A DNA stretch of 64,000 bases, taken from the NCBI GenBank assembly GCA_001592145.1, contig BCWJ01000015.1:1-64000 (forward strand), written 5' to 3'. Source of the DNA: Xylanimicrobium pachnodae JCM 13526 = NBRC 107786. Lineage in GTDB: Bacteria; Actinomycetota; Actinomycetes; Actinomycetales; Cellulomonadaceae. The notes under the pieces were generated by a model. The model saw nothing but the letters and a program-made list of their open reading frames with translations, had not been told where the DNA came from and ran no database searches. The position numbers and the translations under genes were made by a program. Of this stretch, positions 24,270-33,090 are shown piece after piece; the first letter of the stretch is position 1, and the number at the start of each line of letters is the position of its first letter.

Positions 24270-26444
24270 ATGGCCGAGAGATCATTCGCGCACGAGGTGC
24301 GCAAGCTCCGCATGGGTGCCGGGAGCACCTTCACCGGCGAGGGCATCCTGGCCGTCACGAAGGCACTGCTCCAGTCCGGGGTGGCCTACGTGGGCGGCTA
24401 CCAGGGCGCCCCCATCTCCCACCTCATGGACGTGCTCGGCGACGCGCACGAGATCCTCGATGAGCTGGACGTCCACTTCGAGAACAGCGCGTCCGAGGCG
24501 ACGGCGGCCGCCATGCTGGCCGCGTCCGTCAACTACCCGCTGCGCGGGGCGATCACGTTCAAGTCCACCGTGGGCACCAACGTGGCCTCCGACGCGCTGG
24601 CCAACCTGGCGAGCGGCGGCGTCAAGGGTGGCGCCCTCGTCATCGTCGGGGAGGACTACGGCGAGGGCTCCAGCATCATGCAGGAACGCTCGCACGCCTT
24701 CGCCATGAAGTCCCAGATGTGGCTGCTCGACCCCCGCCCCAACATCGACGCCATCGTGCGCTCGGTGGAGGCCGGGTTCGAGCTCTCCGAGGCGAGCAGC
24801 ACGCCCGTGATGCTCCAGCTCCGGCTGCGTTCCTGCCACCTGTACGGCAGCTTCACCGCCAAGGACAACGTGCGCCCGCCGATGACGGTCAAGGACGCCG
24901 CGGAGCACCCGTCACGCCAGCTCGATCGGATCGTGCTGCCGCCCGCGAGCTTCCTGCACGAGAAGGAGAAGATCGAGGACCGCTGGCCCGCCGCCGTCGA
25001 CTACATCACCAGCCACGGCCTCAACGAGGTGCTGGGCGAGGGCACCAGCGACATCGGCATCATCGTCCAGGGTGGTGTGTACAACACGCTCAACCGGGCC
25101 ATGGAGCTGCTGGGGGTCTCGGACGCCTACGGCAACACGCAGATCCCCACCTACGTCATGAACGTGACCTACCCGGTGATCGACTCCGAGATCCTCGACT
25201 TCGTCAAGGACAAGCGGGCCGTGCTGCTGGTCGAGGAGGGGCAGCCCGACTACATCGAGCAGAACCTCAACGCGATCCTGCGCCGCGCCGGGTCCGACGT
25301 CGCACTGCACGGCAAGGACCTGCTGCCCGTCGCGGGCGAGTACACGGCGACGGCCGTGACGCGCGGCCTGCACGCGTACCTGAGCAAGTACCTGCCGAAC
25401 GTCGCGCCCGGCACCCCCACGCTGCTGCTGCCGCACAGCGACCCGCGCAGCCCGTTCGCGGAGCGCGTCTCCGCCGAGGTGGTGCGCACGCGCCCGCCGG
25501 GCCTGTGCACCGGCTGTCCCGAGCGACCCATCTTCTCCGCGCTCAAGCTGGCCGAGCGCGAGACCGGGGAGCACCACGTCAGCGCCGACATCGGCTGCCA
25601 CCTGTTCGCGATCAACGAGCCGTTCAACCTGGGCGCCACCACCATGGGCTACGGCCTCGGCTCGGCCGGCGCCGCCGCGCTCAACTCGAAGGACGCCGAC
25701 CGGCCCTCGATCGCCGTCATGGGCGACGGCGGGTTCTGGCACAACGGCCTGACCAGCGGTGTGGGCAACGCCGTGTTCAACCAGAGCGACCAGCTCGTGC
25801 TCGTGGTCGACAACGCGTACAGCGCCGCGACGGGCGGGCAGGACGTGCTCTCCTCACGCGCCGACTCCGAGCTGCGCTCCACCAAGCACCCCATCGAGAA
25901 GGCCGTGCGCGGCATCGGGGTGAAGTGGGCGCGCACCGTGACGAACACCTACCAGATCGGCAAGCTGCGCGACCTGTTCGTCAAGGCGCTGACCACCGAG
26001 GAGCCCGGACCCAAGGTCATCGTCGCCCAGTCCGAGTGCTCCCTGAACAAGCAGCGGCGCGAGAAGCCGTTGCGCGCGCAGGCCATCAAGGACGGCAAGC
26101 GTGTGGTCAAGGAGCGGTTCGGCGTCGACGCCGACACCTGCACGGGCGACCACGCCTGCATCCGCGTCTCGGGCTGCCCGTCGCTGACCATCAAGGCCAA
26201 CCCGGACCCGATGCGCACCGACCCGGTGGCCACGGTGCTCGACTCCTGCGTGGGCTGCGGCACCTGCGGCGCCAACGCGCACGCGGCGTCGCTGTGCCCG
26301 TCGTTCTACCGCAGCGACCTGGTCTACAACCCCACCTGGCGGGACACCGGCCTCGCCAGGCTCCGCAAGGGCTGGATCGGGGCGCTGTCCCGGGGCGTGG
26401 AGCGCCGCGCCGCCCGCTTCGAGGTTGCCGAGGTGACCGCATGA
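24270..26444 (+). CDS. Indolepyruvate (2-oxoacid) ferredoxin oxidoreductase, alpha-type subunit
   Basis: A 724-residue TPP-dependent enzyme that oxidatively decarboxylates an aryl 2-oxoacid to an aryl-CoA with reduction of ferredoxin. The pyrimidine-binding domain comes first (GYQGAPISHLMDVL, FENSASEATAAAM), then a domain with the TPP/Mg motif GDGGFWHNG...VVDNAYSAATGG (about residues 484-520), then a C-terminal ferredoxin-like region with two cysteine sets. The first, C-x5-C-x5-CP (about 621-637), has three cysteines; the second, C-x2-C-x2-C-x9-CP (about 659-677), has four. This pattern is that of the aerobic subfamily rather than archaeal IorA. It overlaps the beta subunit by ATGA. Confidence 0.93.
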   Translation: MAERSFAHEVRKLRMGAGSTFTGEGILAVTKALLQSGVAYVGGYQGAPISHLMDVLGDAHEILDELDVHFENSASEATAAAMLAASVNYPLRGAITFKSTVGTNVASDALANLASGGVKGGALVIVGEDYGEGSSIMQERSHAFAMKSQMWLLDPRPNIDAIVRSVEAGFELSEASSTPVMLQLRLRSCHLYGSFTAKDNVRPPMTVKDAAEHPSRQLDRIVLPPASFLHEKEKIEDRWPAAVDYITSHGLNEVLGEGTSDIGIIVQGGVYNTLNRAMELLGVSDAYGNTQIPTYVMNVTYPVIDSEILDFVKDKRAVLLVEEGQPDYIEQNLNAILRRAGSDVALHGKDLLPVAGEYTATAVTRGLHAYLSKYLPNVAPGTPTLLLPHSDPRSPFAERVSAEVVRTRPPGLCTGCPERPIFSALKLAERETGEHHVSADIGCHLFAINEPFNLGATTMGYGLGSAGAAALNSKDADRPSIAVMGDGGFWHNGLTSGVGNAVFNQSDQLVLVVDNAYSAATGGQDVLSSRADSELRSTKHPIEKAVRGIGVKWARTVTNTYQIGKLRDLFVKALTTEEPGPKVIVAQSECSLNKQRREKPLRAQAIKDGKRVVKERFGVDADTCTGDHACIRVSGCPSLTIKANPDPMRTDPVATVLDSCVGCGTCGANAHAASLCPSFYRSDLVYNPTWRDTGLARLRKGWIGALSRGVERRAARFEVAEVTA

Positions 26445-28102
26445 CCAGCGACCGCACGACCTCATGGACCACGGGCCACCGGCCCATCACCATCGCGATC
26501 CTCGCCATGGGCGGCGAGGGCGGCGGCGTCCTGGCCGACTGGATCGTGGCCGTGGGCGAGACCGCCGGGTACCACGCACAGAACACCTCGGTGGCCGGCG
26601 TCGCCCAGCGCACCGGCGCCACCGTGTACTACGTGGAGCTGTACCCGAGCGGCGACGCCGGCCCCGACGACGCGCGCAGCGAGCCCGTGCTCAGCCTGTT
26701 CCCCACGCCGGGCGAGGTGGACGTCGTCATCGCCTCCGAGCTCATGGAGGCGGGCCGCGCCATCCAGCGCGGGTTCTGCACTCCCGACCGGACCACGCTC
26801 ATCGCCTCGACCAACCGCGTCTACTCGATGGACGAGAAGCTCGCGCTGGGCGACGGCCGCGTGGACAGCAACACCCTGCTGGAGGCGGCGCACGCCGGGG
26901 CGCAGCGGTTCATCGGGGCCGACTTCATGGAGCTCGCCTCCGCGGCCCGCAGCGTCATCAGCGCCGCACTGTTCGGGGCCCTCGCCGGGTCGGGCACCCT
27001 GCCGTTCCCGCGCACCGGCTTCGAGGACGCGATCCGGGCCAGCGGCAAGGGCGTGGACGCGTCGCTCGCCGCGTTCGCCTCCGGGTACGACGCCGCCCAG
27101 CGGCCCGCGCCGCGGCCCACCGCCGCGCCGTCCGGCAGCGGGCCGGTCTCCGTGACCATCGGGCGCAGCCGCCCCGTCGATCCCGCCGAGGAGGCGGCCG
27201 AGGCCGCCGCCAAGCGGCGCGAGGAGGTGGCCGCCACCGACCCCGGGTCGCTCGTGGGCCCCGCACTCCAGGCGCACGCCGCCCGCGTGGCCGCCGACTT
27301 CCCCGCGGCGGCCCGGTCCATGCTGCTGCACGGCGTGGTGCGCACCGCGGTGTTCCAGGGCCCGCGGTACACCGAGGCCTACCTGGACCGGGTGGCGCGC
27401 CTCGCCGCGGTCGAACCCGACGACGGCACCGCCCGGCTCACCACGGAGGCGGCCCGGCACGTGGCCCTGTGGATGTGCTACCAGGACACCATCCAGGTGG
27501 CGCTGCAGAAGATCCGGCGGCGTCGGCTCGACGGCGTGCGCGCCGAGGCGAAGGCCGCGGACGACCAGCTCCTCAACGTGCACGAGTACCTGCACCCGCA
27601 GCTCGACGAGATCGCCGACACCCTGCCCGTCGCACTGGGCAAGGCCGTCGCCGGATCGGCCTGGTTCGGGAAGCTGGTGCGCAAGGTCACCCACAACGGC
27701 ATGGTGGTCAACACCACGGGCGCCATCGGGTTCTCGATGCTGTGGGCCATGGCGGCGTTCCGCCCGCTGCGGCCACGCTCGCTACGGTTCGCCCGCGAGC
27801 AGACCGCCATCGACGCCTGGCTGGACCTCGCGCTGACCGCCGCCGCCGTCGACTACGACCTCGCCTGCGAGATCGTCGAGTGCCAGCGCGTGCTCAAGGG
27901 CTACGGCGCCACGCACCAGCACGGCGAGGAGAGCTTCACCACGCTGCTCGCCCAGGCGGACGCCCTGATCGGCGCCGAGGACGCCGCCGCCACGCTGGTG
28001 CGGCTGCGCGACGCGGCCCTGGCCGACGAGGACGGCACCGCGCTGTGCTCCGCGGTCGCCGCCCTGCCCCAGTCGGAGCCCGCCCTGAGCCACGCGCACT
28101 GA
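26441..28102 (+). CDS. Indolepyruvate oxidoreductase beta-type subunit with long C-terminal extension
   Basis: A 553-residue protein. Residues about 15-215 are the gamma/beta domain of 2-oxoacid oxidoreductases (ILAMGGEGGGVLADWIVAVG, NTSVAGVAQRTGATVYYVEL). After a Pro/Ala linker near 225-245 comes a 300-residue helical extension (about 250-545) absent from the 200-residue archaeal IorB; it is the DUF6537-like domain seen in the aerobic subfamily, of unknown role. The start ATG overlaps the alpha stop by 4 bp, giving equal expression of both subunits. The extension's Trp/Cys/Tyr-containing helix HVALWMCYQDTIQVALQKI near 340 is conserved-looking and may contact the alpha subunit. Confidence 0.9.
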   Translation: MTSDRTTSWTTGHRPITIAILAMGGEGGGVLADWIVAVGETAGYHAQNTSVAGVAQRTGATVYYVELYPSGDAGPDDARSEPVLSLFPTPGEVDVVIASELMEAGRAIQRGFCTPDRTTLIASTNRVYSMDEKLALGDGRVDSNTLLEAAHAGAQRFIGADFMELASAARSVISAALFGALAGSGTLPFPRTGFEDAIRASGKGVDASLAAFASGYDAAQRPAPRPTAAPSGSGPVSVTIGRSRPVDPAEEAAEAAAKRREEVAATDPGSLVGPALQAHAARVAADFPAAARSMLLHGVVRTAVFQGPRYTEAYLDRVARLAAVEPDDGTARLTTEAARHVALWMCYQDTIQVALQKIRRRRLDGVRAEAKAADDQLLNVHEYLHPQLDEIADTLPVALGKAVAGSAWFGKLVRKVTHNGMVVNTTGAIGFSMLWAMAAFRPLRPRSLRFAREQTAIDAWLDLALTAAAVDYDLACEIVECQRVLKGYGATHQHGEESFTTLLAQADALIGAEDAAATLVRLRDAALADEDGTALCSAVAALPQSEPALSHAH

Positions 28103-28148
28103 CGACCCCCGCACCACGACCGCCCGCACCACCGCAAAGGACGCGATC

Positions 28149-28616
28149 ATGACCACCGCACCCGGCACCCTCAAGCAGCCCACCCTCAAGCAACCCACCC
28201 TCAAGCAGCTCAGCGTGCAGCGCAGCAGCGAGCTGCCCGTCGCCCCCGGCCAGACGGCCAACGCCCGCCGCATCTCCGGCGTCAGCAAGGAGAACACCCA
28301 GGTCAAGGACCTGTGGTTCGGCAAGGTGCACACCGGGCCCGGCGAGGTCTCCGACCCCCACCACCACGGCGAGGCGGAAACGGGCGGCTACGTGTTCAAG
28401 GGCCACGGATTCATCCGCTTCGGCGAGCGGTACGAGGAGATCGTGTACCTCGAGGAGGGTGACTTCGTCTACGTACCACCCTTCGTGCCGCACATCGAGG
28501 GCAACCTCAGCCACAGCGAGGAACTCGTGTGGCTCACGACGCGCAACCCCGACAACATCGTGGTGAACCTCGAGGATCAGGACGTCGCCGACATCGACAT
28601 CGCGTACGTCGACTGA
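28149..28616 (+). CDS. Small single-domain cupin protein
   Basis: A 155-residue cupin. Motif 1 is visible as HHHGEAETGGYVFKGHGFIRFGE (about residues 74-96, His-His-His-x-Glu metal ligands) and motif 2 as EGDFVYVPPFVPHIEGN (about 106-122), so a metal centre is likely. The size does not match bicupin gentisate or homogentisate dioxygenases. The N-terminus carries three in-frame copies of TLKQP from a 15-bp tandem repeat, which suggests slippage. AAAGGA precedes the ATG. It lies 46 bp after the ior genes, in the same operon. Possible roles: ring-cleavage or other oxygenase, or a small-molecule sensor; not decided by sequence. Confidence 0.85.
   Translation: MTTAPGTLKQPTLKQPTLKQLSVQRSSELPVAPGQTANARRISGVSKENTQVKDLWFGKVHTGPGEVSDPHHHGEAETGGYVFKGHGFIRFGERYEEIVYLEEGDFVYVPPFVPHIEGNLSHSEELVWLTTRNPDNIVVNLEDQDVADIDIAYVD
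28164..28208 (+). repeat. 15-bp tandem repeat inside the cupin gene
   Basis: Three imperfect copies of CACCCTCAAGCAGCC encoding TLKQP repeated; the copies are almost identical at DNA level, so the expansion is recent. Confidence 0.75.
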
Positions 28617-28638
28617 GCCACCACTGGTCGCAGACCAC

Positions 28639-28675
28639 GGGGGAGCCCTCGGCCGAAGTGGCCGAGGGCTCCCCC
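28639..28675. terminator. Bidirectional terminator between cupin and surface-protein genes
   Basis: Perfect 16-bp stem (GGGGGAGCCCTCGGCC / GGCCGAGGGCTCCCCC) with a five-base GAAGT loop; it lies 22 bp after the cupin stop and 10 bp after the convergent surface-protein stop. Confidence 0.9.
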
Positions 28676-28685
28676 GTGCATGCAC

Positions 28686-31600
28686 CTACCCGATCCGGGC
28701 GTCCGTCGTCGTCGTGTCCACCGCCTTGAGCGCGGTGCACTTGGCGACCTTGACCGGTGGAGCCCCCTGCGGGATCTCCGTGATCGTGCCGATCACCCCG
28801 AGCCGGGTGTCGCTGTCCGTCACCGTGATGTTCTTGATGCTGGTCGCCCAGTCGTCCTGCGACGTGTTGCTGACCGTGTAGACGAAGCACACCGTCTGGC
28901 GGTCGCTGAGGCGCGTGCCCTTCGGCGCCGGGATGCCGGTGGCCTCGATCGTCTCGGCCGAGTCCTGGGTCATGGTGCCGCCGGGCGGGGCCACCCAGGC
29001 GCGCTTGTCGATGCGGATCGTCGGGTCCGTCGCGAACAGGTACGGGTTCACCGGGGGCACCACGAGCCCGTCGTAGTTCGTGTCGGTCGACGTGACCGTG
29101 TGGCTGATGAGCGTCTCCGTGTTCGCCGCGACCGGGCCGGCGGCGGCCGTGACGTTGACCGGGCCGGACTGTGAGGTCCCTGCCGGGATCACCGGCGACG
29201 TCGTGTCCAGGGTCAGCGCAGGGCTGTCGATCGGCTGGCTCACCGTGGCGACGAAGCTCAGGTCCGCCGTCGGGATCGGCGCACCAGCCCTGATGAGAAT
29301 CGAGTAGTCCTTGCCGTTCGGTTCACCCGTGACCAGCGTGAACCGGGGCGGGCTCACCTGCAGCGGGTTGAGGAAGACGGTCTTGTTGTCGTTCCACGTG
29401 GCCGCCTTGTTCGTCAGCCCGGTGTCCGGGGTGAGCACCCGCCCGGCGGGCACCTCGATCGTGACCGTCGCCGAGTCGTCCACCCGGACGACGACCTCGA
29501 ACACCTTCCGGTCCTGGTCGAGCTGCTCGATGGAGACGACACGCGGGTTCAGGACGCTGCCCGGGAACGTCACGCCCTCCACCGGCGCGGCATCCAGGTC
29601 GAACGAGCTCTCCGTCACCGAGGCGCGCTCCAACGGCACCGACGACGTCAACGTGAACTTCAGGTCACGGGCCAGGGTCGGATCTACCATCCCCTGAGCC
29701 TGGTTGATCGTCAGGACCGGCGTCGCCGCGTACTCGAGCTGCAACGTCACGTCCCCGGCGTCGAGCAGCGCGGAGGACGGGATCGTGAACGTGGTGCCGC
29801 TCGCCTCCGTCTCCGAGATCACGGCACCCGTGATCGTGTCGACGATCTTCGCGCTCTGCAGCACGTCCCCCTCCGGCACGGCGGAGATCGTGATCACGAC
29901 GTCCTTCTGCGCGTCCTGGACCGCGTGGACCCGGCCCGAGTACGTCAGGTCGTCCTTCGTCGTGACCTCGATGGAGTCGGTAGTCGACGACGGGGCGTTC
30001 GGGCTGACGTTCGTGAGGTTCGAGAACTCGAACGTGCCCGGCAGGTCGTTCTGCACCGCGATCCGCACGACCGCGCTCGCCTGATAGAGCTTGTAGTCCT
30101 CCGTCTCCCCGTCACTGGTCCACTTCTGGGTGTTCGACGCCGCTGAGCCTGCGGTGGGGGCGTACTCACCCGTCGAGTTGTCCGGAGCGGTGATATCGGT
30201 GTTCGTCGACGCGTTCACCCGCAACCACATCGAGGACAAGCCGCCCGTGGGCACACCCGACGGTGTCAGGTTCAGCGTCGCGTGCGACCCCAGCGGCGAC
30301 GTCGACGCCGTCGGCGTCGCCGGGAACGTTCCTGTGTCCCCCGAGTTCACCGGCGACAACCACGCGTTGACCCGTGCCTTCGCCACGCCGTCACCCGCGA
30401 GCGCAACGTTCAGCGGGTACTCCTTGCCCGAGACCAGGATCTGGTTGTCCAGCGGCAGTTGCTCGCCATTCACCGTAAGGGTCACGCCGTCGTCCGACGC
30501 GTGGTCGTTCAGATTGCTGCCGTCCGCGAACATCCCGCGCTGCGCACCCATCCGGACACCCGAACCAGCCGGGGACTCGATGCCCTGCGGGCCCTTCTGC
30601 AGCGTCATCGACCTGTAGGGGGCCGGGGCGTCACCGTACGAGCCGAGCACCGAGATGCCGAAGTCCTGCGTCACCAGGTCCGCGCCGCTGTTGATCGTGA
30701 CCTTCGCGTACGCCGCGATCGTGCCGAGGTCCGTGGTCTGGCCCCATGCGTCGGGAACCGGATCGACGTACGGCGCCTTCGGTGAGCCCGTGCCCGCCAC
30801 ACCGCGACTCATCTGCACCACCTCGTTGCGGTCGTACAGCGTCGACCCCTTGCCAAAGGTCTGCACGGCGTTCGCCTCGTTGACCACCGGCTGCGCCAAG
30901 CGCACATAGTACGCGGACTGTCGCGAGGCGAGCAGGAACGAGTACGACCCGGAGTCGTTCGTGATCTGGCTGCCGATCACCTTGCCCTTGTCGTCGTAGA
31001 GCACGACGGTCTGACCGGAAACCCCCACCTCGTCGGCACCCACGTCACCATCTGCGTTTGCGTCGTTGTACACGGTTCCGTTCAGTACCGCCGCTGGCTG
31101 GCCCGAAGTGAGGTCGTAGGGGGTCGAGGCCGTCGTGCCAGGCTTGAGCACGGTCACTGTTCCGGTCAGCGGGTCCACCCGCGAGATGGACGTCCCGTTG
31201 CCAATTGCGCCCGTGCCGGACGTGTAGTAGAGCTGGCCATTATGGAACGCCATTCCCCAGTGACCCGAGCCTAAAATTGAGGAGTCGCCGAGACCGTTAC
31301 CTGTGGTGTCCTGGAAGAGCGGGACAACCCTGCTATAGGTCCATTTACCGGGTGCCGCCGGAGTAACTTTGATAAGCCATTGCGTAGCCGCCGTCGTGAC
31401 CTTGCCCGAGGGCGTTACCAGACGTTGAGAGGAACCGTTCACAATCAGGTACGCATTTCCGGCAGCATCCAGCGCCATATCCGAGGCAGGGTCGCCAGTG
31501 ACCTTGTCCGAGGGTTTGTCCGGTTGAATGAGGCCAGAGAGGTTGTATTTTCCCGTCACGGGATCAAAGATGAGCATCTGAAAATTGGACTCGATGTTGT

Positions 31601-32303
31601 TGGTGTAGTTGCCCGTGAAGTAGAGGTAGCCGGTATTCTGGTCGACCTCTCCTCCGGACCAACCCGACTCCTGGGGAACGAAGTAGACCCTGTCCGGCGT
31701 GTTCCCGTCTTCGATGAACGAGTAGACAGGTCGATACGAAGAACCAGGCGGCGGTGCGTTATCAATGACATCGGCGCGAATAGTCGGAGTGACGGCGTTG
31801 AAATGCCAGAAGTAGCGCGTTGGCTGTCGTCTCTTATCCTCGCCGCCAGAGTCGAAGGCCGTAGTCGCCATCTGGCTCGCCGCGAAACCCGAATTCGTTG
31901 GCGCATTGACTCCAGTCACCTCAGGCACAGGGGTCCACGAGGCCAGGAATCCGGTGTCATCCGGAGACAGTCTCGCCGCCAACGGGCTCGAAACAGCAGC
32001 GACGTAGATGCTGTCCTTGTCGAATGACAGCTCGCCCGTGATGGTGGCAGTACCTGTGTACTTGTTCGAGTAGGACCAGGCGGCTTGGCTCGGCAGGGAA
32101 ACGCCCGATGCCGCCTGCGCGGGATCGCTCAGGGCTACCCCCGCGGCGACAAGAGCGCCCGCGACCAACGCGGTGCTCGTGACCGCGGCGACGCCCTTGC
32201 GCGGCCGCCGCCAAGCGTGACCTCGTCGCCGTCGGGCTGGAGCGGTGGACGCCCGATGCCGAGCACCACCCGGTGAGTCGGCGAGTGCACGGCGTACGTT
32301 CAC
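28686..32303 (-). CDS. Large secreted repeat/adhesin-like surface protein
   Basis: A 1205-residue exported protein. A long basic n-region of about 38 residues and the hydrophobic core AAVTSTALVAGALVAAGVAL precede a signal-peptidase site at AQA-AS near residue 66. Residues about 130-390 look like a beta-propeller-type region with repeated GNGTSISRVDPLTGTVTVL-like strands. An SdrD B-like domain (GTVYNDANADGDVGADEVGV, Ca-binding-type acidic loops) spans about 405-475, a GSYGDAPAPYRSM domain near 555, and DUF11-like Ig domains follow. No LPXTG motif or C-terminal membrane anchor is present, so it is either released or truncated. DNA for residues about 134-350 is near 50% G+C, far below the rest. 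Confidence 0.85.
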   Translation of the reverse strand: MNVRRALADSPGGARHRASTAPARRRRGHAWRRPRKGVAAVTSTALVAGALVAAGVALSDPAQAASGVSLPSQAAWSYSNKYTGTATITGELSFDKDSIYVAAVSSPLAARLSPDDTGFLASWTPVPEVTGVNAPTNSGFAASQMATTAFDSGGEDKRRQPTRYFWHFNAVTPTIRADVIDNAPPPGSSYRPVYSFIEDGNTPDRVYFVPQESGWSGGEVDQNTGYLYFTGNYTNNIESNFQMLIFDPVTGKYNLSGLIQPDKPSDKVTGDPASDMALDAAGNAYLIVNGSSQRLVTPSGKVTTAATQWLIKVTPAAPGKWTYSRVVPLFQDTTGNGLGDSSILGSGHWGMAFHNGQLYYTSGTGAIGNGTSISRVDPLTGTVTVLKPGTTASTPYDLTSGQPAAVLNGTVYNDANADGDVGADEVGVSGQTVVLYDDKGKVIGSQITNDSGSYSFLLASRQSAYYVRLAQPVVNEANAVQTFGKGSTLYDRNEVVQMSRGVAGTGSPKAPYVDPVPDAWGQTTDLGTIAAYAKVTINSGADLVTQDFGISVLGSYGDAPAPYRSMTLQKGPQGIESPAGSGVRMGAQRGMFADGSNLNDHASDDGVTLTVNGEQLPLDNQILVSGKEYPLNVALAGDGVAKARVNAWLSPVNSGDTGTFPATPTASTSPLGSHATLNLTPSGVPTGGLSSMWLRVNASTNTDITAPDNSTGEYAPTAGSAASNTQKWTSDGETEDYKLYQASAVVRIAVQNDLPGTFEFSNLTNVSPNAPSSTTDSIEVTTKDDLTYSGRVHAVQDAQKDVVITISAVPEGDVLQSAKIVDTITGAVISETEASGTTFTIPSSALLDAGDVTLQLEYAATPVLTINQAQGMVDPTLARDLKFTLTSSVPLERASVTESSFDLDAAPVEGVTFPGSVLNPRVVSIEQLDQDRKVFEVVVRVDDSATVTIEVPAGRVLTPDTGLTNKAATWNDNKTVFLNPLQVSPPRFTLVTGEPNGKDYSILIRAGAPIPTADLSFVATVSQPIDSPALTLDTTSPVIPAGTSQSGPVNVTAAAGPVAANTETLISHTVTSTDTNYDGLVVPPVNPYLFATDPTIRIDKRAWVAPPGGTMTQDSAETIEATGIPAPKGTRLSDRQTVCFVYTVSNTSQDDWATSIKNITVTDSDTRLGVIGTITEIPQGAPPVKVAKCTALKAVDTTTTDARIG

Positions 32304-32485
32304 GATGGTTCCTCCTCAGGACGCTGGTCGCACGATCATGTGCCGCCAGCCGGAGGTGCTTGTTCGGCCTGACGCACCTCACGGCGCGGCTGTCGCGCAT
32401 TGGGAGACCGCGGCGAGGAACGGCAAGCGCCGGGAGCCAGCGCTGACGGCGGCCGCACCCGTGGAAGCCCGCTACGTTGAGCGAC

Positions 32486-32797
32486 ATGCGACGGACGCCG
32501 GTGATCGCCCCCACCATCGGGGCGATGCTGATTCTGAGTGCGTGCTCCAGCGGTCTGAGTCTCGATGAGCACGCGGCCTGCACCGGGATCGACCAGTGGA
32601 TCGCTGGCGGGCACGACGCCGGCTCCTTCGACCGGTTCGCGTCCCGAGCTGTGACGAACGTGTCGGACTCCGAGCACGAAGCGCTCGTGGCAGCGGCGGG
32701 CGCGCTCGCGCAGGCGTCCGAGGCAGACCGTCCAGGCCTGGCCGCCGAGTTCATGGCCATCTGCAACGACCTTGGTTGGGAACCGCCGGAGGGGTAG
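32486..32797 (+). CDS. Small lipoprotein, hypothetical
   Basis: A 103-residue predicted lipoprotein: MRRTPVIAPTIGAMLILSAC ends in lipobox LSAC with the lipidated cysteine at residue 20. The mature part is acidic and helical with two further cysteines (in ACTGID and AICNDL) that could form a disulfide. The C-terminus recalls the small exported proteins encoded at 61746-63296 (a Cys near each end, short helical repeats), but similarity is weak. ATG 32486 is chosen over the TTG at 32477. It is divergent from the surface-protein gene. Confidence 0.65.
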   Translation: MRRTPVIAPTIGAMLILSACSSGLSLDEHAACTGIDQWIAGGHDAGSFDRFASRAVTNVSDSEHEALVAAAGALAQASEADRPGLAAEFMAICNDLGWEPPEG

Positions 32798-32828
32798 CAG
32801 CAAGCGACGCAGGCAGGTGGACGAACGA

Positions 32829-32859
32829 AAGGCCCCGATCTCATCGAGACCGGGGCCTT
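32829..32859. terminator. Terminator after the small lipoprotein gene
   Basis: AAGGCCCCG (32829-32837) and CGGGGCCTT (32851-32859) pair around an inner TCTC/GAGA helix. It lies 31 bp after the lipoprotein stop and 7 bp beyond the 3' end of the convergent tRNA gene, so it may serve both. Confidence 0.8.
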
Positions 32860-32866
32860 CTGGCTG

Positions 32867-32939
32867 AGCCGCTGTGGGGAATCGAACCCCAGACCTGTTC
32901 ATTACGAGTGAACCGCTCTGCCGACTGAGCTACAGCGGC
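32867..32939 (-). tRNA. tRNA-Thr (anticodon CGT)
   Basis: A 73-nt tRNA on the minus strand. Acceptor arm GCCGCTG / CAGCGGC is fully paired with discriminator T; D arm GCTC-AGTCGGCA-GAGC; anticodon arm GTTCA-CTCGTAA-TGAAC with anticodon CGT reading ACG; T arm CTGGG-GTTCGAT-TCCCCA-type. The 3' CCA is not encoded. The 5' part of the gene is nearly duplicated at 33091-33113. Confidence 0.97.
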
Positions 32940-33090
32940 GTGCTAGACCGTGACCATACAGCCCGGGCAGCGACGTACAGGCTACCCGACACCTGGCGCG
33001 GTTCCCAAACCGGTCAGCCACGCGCCGCCGAACGACTCTACGGCAGCATCAACGAAGGGCGCACCAGTGGATCGCAGCTTCAGCACGCCC

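Noticed and set aside
15041-28616. Classical salicylate-gentisate pathway
   Set aside because: The fused enzyme could be read as salicylyl-CoA 5-hydroxylase, but no salicylate CoA ligase and no bicupin gentisate dioxygenase are present; the small cupin does not fit. Kept only as an alternative.
28149-28616. Cupin as a gentisate or homogentisate dioxygenase
   Set aside because: At 155 residues with one cupin domain it is less than half the length of those enzymes; metal ligands alone do not establish ring cleavage.
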